This document shows, in pieces, positions 1 to 14,670 of a stretch of 64,000 nucleotides of DNA. Position 1 is the first letter of the stretch, and every line of letters begins with the position of its first letter. Under the pieces are notes generated by a model. That model was not told the origin of the DNA, made no database searches, and was given only the letters and a program-made list of their open reading frames with translations. The stretch comes from Scenedesmus sp. ARA3 (lineage: Eukaryota; Chlorophyta; Chlorophyceae; Sphaeropleales; Scenedesmaceae): the NCBI GenBank assembly GCA_004335835.1, contig RWJK01001434.1, positions 1 through 64,000 of the forward strand. The letters are read 5' to 3'. A program made the translations under genes and the position numbers.

Positions 1-1604
1 TCGGCATCTCTGCACTGCGCTGAGAAGCGCCTGGAAACACATGGCGAGGTACTACACCATCTTTCTATGCATATTGTTGTCAACAGCGATTCCCACTGCT
101 GTGGTGGTGCCACTGCACCCTACGCGGTCTTCTGACATGGATATACGTGCGCAATGGTTCAATTGTGCATATGAAGTGTCTGTCATGGGGAGCACCAGTG
201 TCTGTGTGCCCGTTTCAGACCTTGCAGGGACATGGTGACCATCTACTGTGATTGCAATCAATGTCCGGTCACTGCTACTTGCATGCAGTGACTCCCAGGC
301 ACATTATCTGTGTTATAAATTTGACTGATATGTTGTTTCTCCTGCTGTTGTGGCTGATCTGCGAGTGTCATGACTGGGACCTGCACCGCGGTCTACCCAA
401 GACTACTTGAAGGCCGGGGGCAGGGGTCAAAGGTGGTCCCGCCCATGGACCCCTAACGACCCTGCCCTGTAACCGTCTCTGTGCCTACAGGTGAGAACTT
501 CGCATGATGCTATGATGCCATGATGCTGGAAAGCAGTGCTTGCGTGGACAGCCCACTTAAAAAGCGCCGGGGGACCTTGGGCGGGAGGTCTCCTGGACAA
601 GCAATGCTTGAAGGTGCGCAGCTTTGCATTTTTCATGCTAGACTGTCCATCCTTACAATTAACTAGCAGCTACAGCACACAATCACTGTACTTGATGACA
701 TGACATACCACGACCGTACCACGGCAACATCGGCACCAACCGTTTATTTCAAGTTCTGCCGCAGCAACGCGGTGCTGCAACGCGGTGCTGTGCACTGGAT
801 GCCTGCTGCCTGCTGCCTGCTGCCCACTAGGCTGATTCACTGCCGCTTTAAATTTGGCAACATTGGCAGCACCTTTGGCAGCACCTTTGTTCTGGTGGGA
901 TCCAGTGTCAGCAAGCGGGATGCGTGTTGCAGCGACTGTCATGGTCAACCAAAATAAGATACATATGTTTCTTGGGATGATAAACATGTGTATTGCATGC
1001 AGCCAGTAGCAGCAGTCAGCCCACATGTGGGCCATGTACATTACAGGGGCGTCGGATACATCCGTTACATAACGAGTCATCATCAACCACCAACACCAAG
1101 GTAATGGACATGGCATGCTACTATATTTGCAGTGTGAGCAAGGTTGCCCAGGAACTGTTGGTCGAGATTGTGGCTCTCATGCATCACTGGCTGCATTACC
1201 ACGTTGGGTGCTCTATCTCCAGATACAAGAGACTGAAACAAAATGCAGTCGAACGGTTGACATGGAGTGGAGTTCGTCACTCATCATTTTTTTAACATCT
1301 CATTCGAGAACGAATTGACGAAGAGCAAAAGGCAAGGCTGAAGGTAAGGCTGAATTTCATAACCGACTCCCGCGCTTCCCCTGCTGCAGGTATAGCGACA
1401 TTATCTCCAGGAGGCGCTGCCTGGTGCTACTGCTTTGATCTATGGTTTGATTTACCTACGGACAACACATCGTTTGTACTTTTTCATGTTGCTCAGCTGC
1501 TCTGTGCCCGGCAACGTGCTACCTTGGACGAGGATCCAAGGCGGTGTGCGCCTAAGCTGGGTTGTTGATCCAAAAAAAAGGGTGCCATTTCTGTATCGTA
1601 TGCC
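1..1604. other. no supported gene; left flank of the MYND gene
   Basis: I see no exon with a good splice context or a recognisable family here. A 65-residue reading frame at 41-238 starts with a hydrophobic stretch but has no other support. The last few hundred bases probably hold the promoter and 5' UTR of the gene starting at 1605. Confidence 0.4.
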
Positions 1605-3392
1605 ATGGAGCCCGAAGCTGCGGCTGTAAAGGCCTGGGCGGCCGCCAAAGAGCAGCTAAGGGACAGGAAGCAGACAGAGGCAGCTTGCCTGACCATTCTT
1701 GCATTGGCTAAGCAGCCTGCAGCACGAACTGCTGCTGTGAAGCAAGCATTGAAGGAGTTAGAGCTGCTAAGGCTGATGTGTGAAGCCACAGCTGCAGTCT
1801 TGGGTGAGCACAAGCGGCAGCGTGACTGGCGCGCAGAAGCTTATGCCGTGCGAGTGCAGCGCGTGCTAGCAGCGCTTCTGGCAGTGATGAAGGTCATAAG
1901 CAAGAAGCCACAGCAGCAGCAGCAGCCCTCTACCGCTGCAGACGTGCTTCAGAGCGCGAGGAGGGCAGCAGAGGGCAGCAGCAGCGGCAGCAGCAGCAGG
2001 CGCGCGGCGGGCAGCAGCACTGTCAGAAACGTGAACACAGCAAGTGGTGGGATGTTTATCAGGACAGCTGGCACGCTGCTGCTTGAGCCAGCATGGGAAA
2101 GTCTGCTGCGGAAACTTGCGTTGGCCTTGCAGGATGTGGCAGCAGAACTGGATCAGGCCAGCAGCAGCAGCAGCAGCAGGAGCAGCAGCAGCAGCAGCAG
2201 CAGCTCCAAGCAAGCAGTGGGGCTGCCGCCTGCCGTCACCTTCACCTTGCCTGCCGAGCTACTTTCGCTCACATCAACAATAGCCTGGGCGCAGCCAAAC
2301 GGGCTGTTCTGCACAGCAGGAGCGGCAGCCTTGGCTGTTCCAGCAGCGCAGCTGGCTGTAGCAGCCCTCAGGGCAGCAGCAGCTGCCCAGCAGGACTCCA
2401 GCCGCCCAGCAGACCTTCAGCGCACGCTTGCTGTTGAAGTGGCCTCCAGCATTGCAGCATGCATCAAGTTTGGGGACCTGCTGGCGCGCAGCATCAACTT
2501 TCTGATTGAAGGCATACGCAGCGCGCAGGGCGAAGATGGGCCGGCGGGGCATGCGACTGCCATGAACCTGTCAGCCACATTGCGGGACGCGCCCCACTAT
2601 GGGCAGCTGATGCTGGCCCTAGTGGCTGTGCAGACGCAGCTGCTGCTGCAGGAGCACTTCCCTGTGCTGGCCAAAAATGATGCAGACTGCAGCAGCTGCA
2701 GCAGCAGCAGCAGCAGCAGCACCTGCTGTGCTGTATCACCTGCAGCTGTGGCAGGATGTTGGGCTGCCCTACGCCCTGCTGGACCAAGCAGCAGCAGCAT
2801 CCCGCAAGCTGCTGTCACTGCCTGGACCAGCCGAGTCAACAGCCACCACAAGCACAGCCTTCCTAGACGCTGCCATGGCAGCAAATGTCGTGCTCGGACT
2901 GCTTGCCACACCAGGTATCCGTGGCGGGCGCCTGCCAAGAGCAGCAGACCTGTCCAGGCAGCAGCTGCAGGTGGCGGCCACCTCAATGCGGCTGCCGCTG
3001 CTGCTGATGGATGTAGCTGAACAAGTCGCCGGCTGTCCCAACAGCAGCGGCAGCAGCAGTGGTGGCAGCGTACACAGTGGAAACAGCGGCGGCAGCATGA
3101 GTTTCACTGGCGGCGGTGGCAGCAGCAGCACAACCTGCGCTGGGGGCTTGGGCAGCACGTTCCTGCACAAGGTGCTGGCGGCAGTGCCCCCGGCAATGAG
3201 CTGCTGGCAGCTGCTTGGCACAGCAAGCAGCAGCAGCAGTCCTGTAAGCAGCAGGGGTTCAGCGAGCGGCAGCATGGCAGCAGTGCCGCTCGACTCTGTG
3301 CTGGATGTGCAGCTGGGGCACTGCTGGCGCACGCTGCAGCAGCAGCTGCTTCGGACAACACGCAGCATGTTGACTTGGCCGTCCATTGCCAG

Positions 3393-3427
<35 letters not shown>

Positions 3428-3468
3428 GCGAGCCACGGCAGAATTGCAGTGCCCCAGTGGACTCTGCG

Positions 3469-3508
<40 letters not shown>

Positions 3509-4130
3509 CCAGCAGCAGCAGCCAGCAGCACAGGCGGGAGGCGGCCCCAGCGGCTGCAGCGTCTGGTATACCCGCCCTGTCAGATCGAGTGCAAGCTGTT
3601 GGCAGCTGTGTGGCCATCATCAACAGCATAGCAGAGCTGCAGCAACAGCAACAGCAGCAGCAGCAGCAGCCGGCATGTGTGCGCTCGTCTGCAGTGGTGC
3701 TGCAGCTGCTGCAGCAGCAGCTGCGCACTGACGTGGTGCCGCTGCTGTGGGCGCCTACCACCACAGCCTATGTTATGGCACAGGGCGGTGACGCGTGGTC
3801 AGCTTTCTGCGACGCGGTGGAAGACGTCTGCTTGGAAACAGACACTGCAGAAAGAGGCGCTGCCGACAGCCCCACGTTGTCATCTCTGCTGCTGAACATC
3901 ACTGCCAGCACAAGCGCCAGCGGCTTTGAGCAGCAGCAGCAGCAGCAGCAGCTGTTTGGCCTGCTGCTGTCCTTCACCAAGGCTGCCGTGCAAGCGAGCC
4001 ATCTGTCGGCTACACCGGGCCTCTTAGTGGACGAGCCGTTCCCAGTCGGCATGCCGCGGCTGCAGGCATGGGAAGGGAGCCGCTGCGCGCTGGCAGGTGC
4101 AGCTGCTGCTGTGGGCCAGCTGGCAAAGAT

Positions 4131-4220
<90 letters not shown>

Positions 4221-5010
4221 CGCTGCACGTGCTGGCAGTGCTGCAGTGCCGTGGCTGCTGCTGCTGGTGCGGGTGATGCTTGCATGCAGCAAGCTCACGG
4301 AGAGTCTTGCTGTGGCTCATGCGGCAGGGGAGGAGGTGAAGCAGTCAGTGGTGGATGAGATACGGGACTGCATGGTGCTGCTGCAGACAGGGGCTACAGA
4401 CTCCATGGCAGCTACAGCTGGCACAGCAGCAGCAGCAGCATCAGCGGACAGCAGCTGTGAGCTGCCGTGCCTGCGGCAGCGGCTTGAGCAGCTGTTGGCA
4501 CCAATACGCAAGGGTGCTTCAATCGCCAATGCAATCCTACAGGGCGGGGATGCTGCCAGCATCTTGGCTGGTGCCAGCATTGGTGATGGTGGTGCCAGCA
4601 TCGCCAATGCAATCCTACAGGGCGGGGATGCTGCCAGCATGGCCACAGTAACTGATGATGGCATAACAAGCCTGCAGGGCTTCACCCAGCGGCTGCAGCA
4701 GTGGTGCCTGGACTTCTGTGGCCGCTTTGGTACCAGCTGCTGCTGCAACAACCCCGCCTGCACCAACTTAACTGGCAGCAGTGAGCAGCTGCTTGTGGGA
4801 GGCAAGAGCTGCGTGTGCAGCGGCTGCATGGCCGCACGCTTCTGCAGCAGGGAGTGCCTGGTGGCGATGTGGCCACACCATCAGCAGATGTGTCGTGCAA
4901 TGAAGCGGCAGCGGCGGGATCGGCAGCAGCAGGATGTGCAGCAGCAGCAGCAGGATCAGGAGGAAGGGCGGCAGCAGCAGCAGGATGAGCAGCAAGGTAG
5001 CCTACCCTAG
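1605..5010 (+). CDS. MYND-type zinc-finger protein, Gln/Ala/Ser-rich, with an apparent frameshift
   Basis: The reading frame from 1605 (about 357 residues) passes into a second frame at 2677 (777 residues), giving roughly 1134 residues. The switch lies at an A5 run (2673-2677); reading four As would join the frames, so a sequencing error or an indel allele is likely, with a tiny intron less so. The C-terminal finger (about 4735-4895) has the MYND layout: CNNPAC, then CVCSGC, FCSREC and a final H-x3-C. MYND fingers bind short proline-containing peptides, and many green algal proteins carry one at the C terminus of a helical, low-complexity body like this one. The body holds poly-Ala, poly-Ser and poly-Gln, a pure (CAG)29 at 4132-4218, and a 16-residue motif repeated 26 codons apart (4513 and 4591). 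The partner and process are unknown. The start is the first Met of the open frame. Confidence 0.75.
4132..4218 (+). repeat. pure (CAG)29 trinucleotide run, coding poly-Gln
   Basis: Twenty-nine uninterrupted CAG codons lie inside the MYND gene, flanked by AAG ATA before and CAC GCT after. The frame is kept through the run. The purity suggests recent expansion. Confidence 0.95.
4513..4638 (+). repeat. in-frame tandem duplication inside the MYND gene
   Basis: Two copies of a 16-codon unit (GASIANAILQGGDAAS) start at 4513 and 4591, a 78-bp period. Between them is a short spacer that is itself related (LAGASIGD). The two copies differ at few bases, so the event is recent and kept the frame. Confidence 0.9.
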
Positions 5011-6261
5011 TATGAGGGGTGCTGGCTTCGCCGAATGCCGCTTGGCACATGATATGCAAGAGTGGGTGCCGTATGCTGAGGTGGAGGGTTGCTTTGTCGG
5101 AGGCTGTGCAGCTACATCCGTTTGCTGGGCGGCTTGATGGAGGCAAAGCTGTGGGGATTTGCGTGACCACTGGTTGCCTGAGAGTACTGCTTGGTGGACT
5201 TTGCAGACCTTCGCATGTGTGAGGCCTGACTGTGCTGGTGTACGATGAAGCAGTACGCCAGCACAGCAAGGCTGTTTGTGGCTCAGCACCATGGTTTGCC
5301 CAGTTTTGGGCCTTACTGTTGCTGTGTTGTCAGCTAGTGGGATTACGACTTCCCAAATGAACAAAAGCAGCACGGCCGGTTCATTTCCTGATGTACCTCG
5401 TTTGTGCTGGTGCTGTGGTGTGGCTAGTCGGAGAACTTTGGCCATGGCACGCATCTGTACGGACTTCAACTGCAGCAGCAGTGCCTGCATGGCAGTCACC
5501 GTGACTGCGCAGTGACTGCGCATGCGCATGCAGGCTGCCTTGCGCGGTCTGCGTTGGCACGAGCTGCAAGTTGCCATGGCAACTGGCCAGTGCAGGCTGT
5601 GTGCATATATGTTGCTGCCAGGTGCGGAGGAAGAAGCTGGCAGCAGAGGCTGCAGGAAAGGGCAAGGATGGGAGGGATGCGGGTAACTGGCAAAACATGA
5701 CTGTGGATCACTGGGATCGAAAGCACCGTGTGCCGCTGCTCAGCACAAGTTGTTGGTGAGCTGCTGATCCAGATGCATCATGCTACTGCTTTTGCTTGCA
5801 TTGTCCAAAGGGCTCTGTCACCACGCGATGCGGCCGAGACTTTCCTAGGCACGGCAGCCGTTTTAGCAAGCTGCACCAGTGATGCACACATCTACTGGTG
5901 GCATTGCGCATTCCATAACGCTTCCCTGGATGCTGCACTGTGTTACACAGTGAGACGGTTGTGATAAGTATTGAGGAGTTACATGCAACCAGCCTGAGCT
6001 TCTGCGAGCCCATCCACGTGGGTGAGCACCTGCCAGATCTCTAGAGTCGCCTGACATGCATTCACATATGTGAGTGACTAGAACCTACATCACACCACCA
6101 CTGTACGAGACGCCATTGCCTACTGTAACAGCATCAGGACAAGTGCCAGGCCCACCGCTGACAACCAGATCGTTCTGCAGCAACCCCAGCTGCGCACTTT
6201 ATCAGCACTGCCCTGGCCCCAGCTAGGCTGCCCTGGCGCTGCCCTGCTGCCCTGCTGCCCG
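5011..6261. other. convergent intergenic region between the MYND and TMEM147 genes
   Basis: No convincing exon on either strand. It should hold the two 3' UTRs. At the right edge (about 6219-6243) lies a second, diverged copy of the TMEM147 C-terminal codons with its stop, just beyond the true stop. Confidence 0.45.
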
Positions 6262-7343
6262 CTAGGCGGCCTTGGCGCTGCCCTGCTGCCACAGCCACCA
6301 TGAGCACGCCGCCAGCAGCCCACTGCTGCCCGCATGCAGCAGCACCGACTGGGCGCTGCTCACGCGCCCCAGGTCTGCCAGCACACTGCATGGCAGGAAG
6401 CCAGGCAGGGCAGGGCAGCACCACAATGACAGTGAGCACAAGCAGTATGCGGCTGCTCAACATGCAGTGAATCACCTGCTGCAGTGCGCGCGACCCACTT
6501 GCTGCACGTACGGCAGCAACGGCAGCATCCAGCCTGTTGCTGGCAGCAGTCACAGCTGCAGGTCAGCAACACACAGCAGCTCCCTGGGTGTGGTCACCAC
6601 CCATCAGAGCCTGCTCCGCTGGTGACATCGCTGCACTCGCAAGCTGTGCCAGCCCCGCCCTGCTCTCCATGTTGACCAACGTTCAGCACCAAGCCACGGC
6701 GCCGCACGCTGCTGCTGTCTGAGCAGCCTAGCACCCCGCTCGATGACTGCAGCCAGCATCAAGCATTACCTACCAATGCCACCGAACGCTACTGTGCGCC
6801 CTCTACAACATTGTAAACAGAATCTACCAACGATTGTCAGGCCCGCACCTGATGGCTGCAGGCGCCACTGCATGCGCCACCACCACCAGCCGCAGCACTG
6901 CCAGCAGCCCGGCAGGCTTGGCGCGCTTGGACCAGAACAGCACGCCAGCACACGCCATCGACAGCATGTGCGCCTGGCCAGCCAGCAGCACGGCCAACAC
7001 AACAGACAGCAGCGCAGACAGAGCTGGAAGTCATTGCTGTCGGTCGCTCGCATGCACAGCGCGCGTTGCACTCGCAAGGCACTTTACTGTACTCTGTTGC
7101 TGCAGATTCGTACGGCAGGCATGCAGTTCCCCTGCAGCCAGGGGCCAGCCATCCAACCTCAGGCTGCAGTTGCAGCGAGCCTACCCACAGGGATAGCTGC
7201 ACAGCCGCCTTCCTCACCAGGTGTATGTTTGCTGTCACTGCGCCCAGCACATGGCTGAAGCTGAAGTCAGGGCTGCCCAGGAAGGCTGCCAGGATGGGTG
7301 CCAGCTGGAACAGCAGCGCACACACAAACGCCCACCCTGTAAC

Positions 7344-7376
<33 letters not shown>

Positions 7377-8456
7377 GCAGCGGCAGCGGCAGGCACACAG
7401 ACGATCTTGAGCAGCGCAACAGCATGCCATGCCATGTCTTGCGCAGCAACAATTACGCAACATGCAGCTGCAGCTACAACTGCAACTGAAAGCGCTGGTC
7501 AACGCACACATGCTGCTGCGCGTGTGCTTGTGTCGAGCCATCTGTGTTGCCTGTAATGCACTTGTTGCATATCTGCTGGCTTGGCTGCCGCGCGCAACGC
7601 ACCTAGTGCCACCGCCTGGAACTTGTGTGAGTTAGAGATGTTCCTGTGTGGCAGCTTTGTGAGGGCGTACCACAGCCCCGCCACATCAGCACCGCTGATG
7701 GCTGCTGCTATCGATACCTGCCTCGGCAGCAGCAGCAGCAGCAGCAGCCAGTTTGGCGTCAGAAGGGTAGATCCAGGGGGTTCCCCAGCTGCGCATGACA
7801 CGGCGGCATCAGCAGCCATCTGTTGTGCAGGACGAATGTTCCGCTGGCAAGCTCTGTCGGCTTCTGAGGCTGTGCTGACGTGTTCTTCGTCTGCTGTTGC
7901 ACACGAACGCTGCCAGCTGACCACAGTGTCAATGAAGGTCGCAGCCAGCCTCAATTGCTCACCCGCAGAAAGGCGTTGTCAGACCCAGCCGGCACAAACA
8001 GCGCAGTCAAGCACCCCTGCATTTGCAGCAGCAACAACGAAATGTGACGCCTGCTCACACGTTGGCGTTGGCTGCAGCGCCGGGTGAGCAACCTCACAAC
8101 AGGCTTGTGCTGCTGCTGCATCCTGTGCACTGCTGGGCAAGGCAGCAGCACCGGCATTGGCCGCTGCATGTGAGGCTGCCCGGCTCACCTTGACAAGCGC
8201 TGTGCCAACTGCTGCTAGGGCGCCATAGCTTGTTGATGTCAAAGCTTCATACTCCGAACTGCAACAGACAAGTGCTGGCACGTCAATGAAGTCTGTGCCA
8301 GGCTGCAGGGCGAGTGATGCTGCTAGGGTGTGCCTGGCCTGGCCATGCTGCATATTGTTCACCTATCATGCTGTTGTGGACTCACAGGGGCGTGGCATAG
8401 TAGTATATGAAGTGAGGAAATATACATAAAGCCACACAGTTCAACACTCTTAGCAT
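6262..8456 (-). CDS. TMEM147: Transmembrane protein 147 (BOS complex subunit of the ER multipass translocon)
   Basis: Nine exons read on the minus strand: 8456-8386, 8258-8189, 8016-7963, 7717-7603, 7336-7218, 6973-6849, 6659-6598, 6533-6476, 6385-6262; 265 residues against 224 in human. Every junction keeps phase and uses GT-AG. Family landmarks seen: N-terminal NCVALCIFPHFIYY, then PLSEYEAL, ADVAGLWYALTK, and KFQAVALGWAFV followed by ANIHLAHML, matching in order the TMEM147 blocks around SEYNAF, DVADLIG, VAALGWA and NISLVHY. About seven hydrophobic segments are visible. Known role: TMEM147 forms the back-of-Sec61 (BOS) complex with nicalin and NOMO in the ER membrane and helps insert multi-spanning proteins. 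Exons 7-9 encode a C-terminal stretch less like the family, so that part is less certain. It is head-to-head with PSMA5, 398 bp between start codons. The gene is nearly invisible to a simple open-frame scan because its exons are 54-125 bp. Confidence 0.85.
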
Positions 8457-11720
<3,264 letters not shown>

Positions 11721-12862
11721 GCATGTAGGACAGCGGCGGCAGCTTGGCAGCAGCAGCAGCAGCAGCTTCGGCGCAGCCGCCTTTGTGGCTGAGGTGGAGG
11801 AGGTACCGGCCAGCTGTAAGACTGGCGGCGGCAGCACCCGGCAAGCTGCTGCCTGCTAAGTACAGCAGCGGTGCATGGGAGACTGGGTTGTATGGCAGAA
11901 ACAGAGAGAGGTTCGCCTGGCAATGCAGCAGCGGTGCCTGGCTGATGGGCTGCTTCCGCAGCAGGTTGTGTCGAGCGCCTTTGTATGCTAGCACTTCTGG
12001 TACCCATGTGGTGTGCTGCACAGTGTGTGGGGGGCTGGAGCTGACCAAGTTCTTGGCCGCATGTGTGCGCACCGCCGCATGTGTGCATGCGCCTGCTACT
12101 AGCAGCATACTATGTCAGCAGTGGTGCCGGAGAAGTGTGTTGTGTTCATGTATTCAACACAACCTATGCAGATTGTGTGGCTTGGGGATTGTAACACCGC
12201 TTTTTAAATTATCATGTCTACATAACATATACATATGTGCTTTGTAGCCAGCTTCATTTTGCCGCACTTGGGTACCCACCGGTGATTGCCAGTCCAGCCA
12301 TAACCGACAGTCGGCGCTGCTAGCATGATCATCATCATCACATTACCACTCAAGCCACAGCAACTAGCATGATGCAGTACGCGAGAGATGGATCCTTGGA
12401 TGCAGATCCCTGGCCTGGTCAAGTGCTGGCAAAAGGGCACAAGACGACCACGAAACAACAAATGCATCAAGCCACAGTGTTTGATCAATGCTGCGCCACG
12501 CGCATGGCCGCGCGCGCGCTGCTGCTGATAGGCAACCGCTAGGCCTGTACAGCGCGACCACCAGCATACTTGTGACGACACAAATCCGGTGCGGTCTCCG
12601 GCAGAGACTAGGCCTCTAGAGGCAGATTTGCCGTTGCAGCAAAACTACATGCCGTGTATTACGTGATGCCTCCACCATGCTGACACTGTCACATGCATCA
12701 CCACGAAGACAACTGGTTTCTAGCCTGACCGCTGCTTGTTGTTGACCAGCGCGGCATGAGCTGGGCCGGCAGGCCAGGGCAGCCGCCTCTGTTGCATTGG
12801 CAGCCCAACGAGCATCCTGGCGCCTTCAGCGCTGCGGCCTCTGCGTCCGTGCTGCTGCTGCG
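11721..12862. other. convergent intergenic region between PSMA5 and EMC6
   Basis: No exon supported on either strand. It holds the PSMA5 3' copy noted above, a short CAG run at about 11749-11767 and otherwise unique sequence. Both flanking genes end here. Confidence 0.5.
11780..11817 (+). repeat. partial copy of the PSMA5 terminal exon after the stop
   Basis: GTGGCTGAGGTGGAGGAGGT at 11786 repeats the sequence at 11685, followed by a diverged end (CCAGCTGTAAG against ACGGCTGTGAG). It lies in the 3' region and would contribute a TGTAA, the usual poly(A) signal of green algae. Confidence 0.7.
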
Positions 12863-13605
12863 CTAGAAGACGTGGCATACGTTATAGAAGATCATCCAGA
12901 ACAGGATGTATGACAGGATGGCGGTGCTGCTGAAGATGTGCTCCAGGTACACCTTGTCCCTGCAGCAGCAGCACACGCAGCAGCAGCAGCAGGCGCAGGC
13001 TCAATGTGCAAGCAACACTCAACCAATGCAGACACGCTGCTTCAAAGGCTAATGTTGCTGCCCTGAAATACAGACGTTGCTGTGCAGCATGATAACATAT
13101 TGCAGTGTTATCAAACAGGCACTGCGCCAACATCACTGCAGACAAACAGCCGGCACTGGCTCTAGCTCTTGTGTGCATCTGCGTCGCTGCTGCTGCTGCC
13201 GCTGCTGCAGCCTCACCATGATGGGAAGAACTGCTTGTAGTTGCCGCCACACTTGACCAGGATGGGCACCGTGCACTGCACGGCAGCAAGGGCAGGACAC
13301 CTTACACATTCAGCACAACTAGTGGCATGCATGAGGACCGTCCAGGGCTCCTTTCCCTTCAATGAGCACCAACCGATATAGCACAGCAGCACACTTCTCC
13401 CTGCACACACACTTGACGCTCTCGCCTTGCATGCATGCCTCAGCATGCACTGCAGGCCTGCCCCTGTCCAAGGCTCCCTGCCCAGCCCCTCTCAGCAGGC
13501 TCACCAGCAGCTGGCTGATCAAGTACACAGCGAAGCCCCCCCAGCCCTCCACGCCCAGGATGCCCACGGCTGAGCCAGCCACAATGGTCATGTAGATGCG
13601 CCTGC

Positions 13606-13643
<38 letters not shown>

Positions 13644-14085
13644 CTGAGTGCTGCCCAGGACAGCATCAAGGTAGCTAGCAGCTGCTGCTTGTGCCCTAGA
13701 GCTGCAGCCAGCATGCTGAGTTGTCTTGGATTACACTGCACGATACATGATGCTGCGTGTGGCATGAGCGCGCTGCATGAGCAACAGGTGTCGTGCATGC
13801 TTGCAGCTGCTGGTGTGCAACAGCATCATCTGTTGAACTGATTCCATGTATGCCTTGCTGCTGCTGCCTTGTGGCTACGAGAATCAGCCACACAAGCACA
13901 TACGCTACAGCGCAAGCTTACAAGAAGTAGGCGACACCGAGGTTGTTCTTGAAGTGCTGAGGGCTGAGGATGACTGAGTGCGGGTCAAGCTTCTGCCTCT
14001 CTAGCTGCAGCTGCTGCTGCTTGCTGGCACGCTTTGCATCAACCACAGCACTGCTTGACGCCTGCAAAGCCCTGCGCTGAGACAT
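12863..14085 (-). CDS. EMC6: ER membrane protein complex subunit 6
   Basis: Four minus-strand exons: 14085-13922, 13601-13505, 13275-13217, 12959-12863; 138 residues (human 110). All junctions are GT-AG and keep phase. The order of blocks follows EMC6: an N-terminal arm ending FKNNLGVAYFL, then RIYMTIVAGSAVGILGVEGW and GFAVYLISQLL (first membrane helices), a short hydrophilic loop KCGGNYKQFFPSW, and the last helix TAILSYILFWMIFYNVCHVF with stop, matching the family's LFTYVLFWTFLYGMVHVY. EMC6 is a core membrane subunit of the EMC insertase, which inserts terminal and weakly hydrophobic helices in the ER. The longer N-terminal arm (MSQRRALQ..., with a Gln-rich stretch) is the main difference. 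The start is the first Met in frame after an upstream stop context. It is head-to-head with IMPDH. Confidence 0.9.
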
Positions 14086-14670
14086 GGCTGCCTCGTAGTG
14101 CTGCTACCTGGCCTGCTGCGGATCCAAAAGCAGCAAGGCAGCTGCTGCTGCCTGCTGGGTTGCTTGGGCTGAGCAGTACTGTGCCACTGCGTGTGCCTGC
14201 GGTGGTGCTGTGGCCACAGACTCTGGAGACACGTACAAAACTACAGTTTCACGTGTTAGCCACGATCCAAGCTAGCGTGGAGGGTGCTTATGATAACGGA
14301 GGTCAGTGGTGCAACAGGGCAGTAGACAGAAAGGGCAACAGGATGCAACACTGGAGAAGCCTGGTCCGCTGCAGCTTCGATCTGTTAAATCAGCTGGTTT
14401 TGCGTTGCTTCTAGCAACCGTGTACGTGCAACGAAGCAAGTGCGAGCAACGAAAAGGAGTGATGAGGTCTCACTCACTCATAACAAGCACAAATAACAGG
14501 GCGTGACAGCAGTGTGGAGAGTAGTGAGGGCACGGTGAGCAGTCCACGAGGATATTTGCAGCGCGATCAGACTAATCAAGTGTGCTGCTGCGCTGCGAAA
14601 GGCCCTGATTCGTCATCTGCTGCTTTCAAACCGTGTTGAGAGCAGTCTCACTTGCCTTAGCTGCTGCACA
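14086..14670. promoter_or_regulatory. divergent intergenic region, EMC6 / IMPDH
   Basis: The 585 bp between the two start codons must hold both promoters and 5' UTRs. No exon or named element is visible. The second head-to-head pair in 6 kb. Confidence 0.45.

Noticed and set aside
41..238. 65-residue frame starting with a signal-peptide-like stretch
   Set aside because: Short, no splice context, no neighbours, and composition no better than chance for the region.
2769..3764. long minus-strand open frames rich in Cys, Leu or Ala opposite the MYND gene
   Set aside because: They are the mirror of CAG repeats (CTG read as Leu, TGC as Cys, GCT as Ala) and carry no independent signal.
6974..7026. 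extension of TMEM147 exon 6 upstream (hydrophobic ALSALLSVVLAVLLAG)
   Set aside because: Reads well but no acceptor gives the right phase; the AG at 6974 fits both phase and family alignment, so this stretch is left in the intron.
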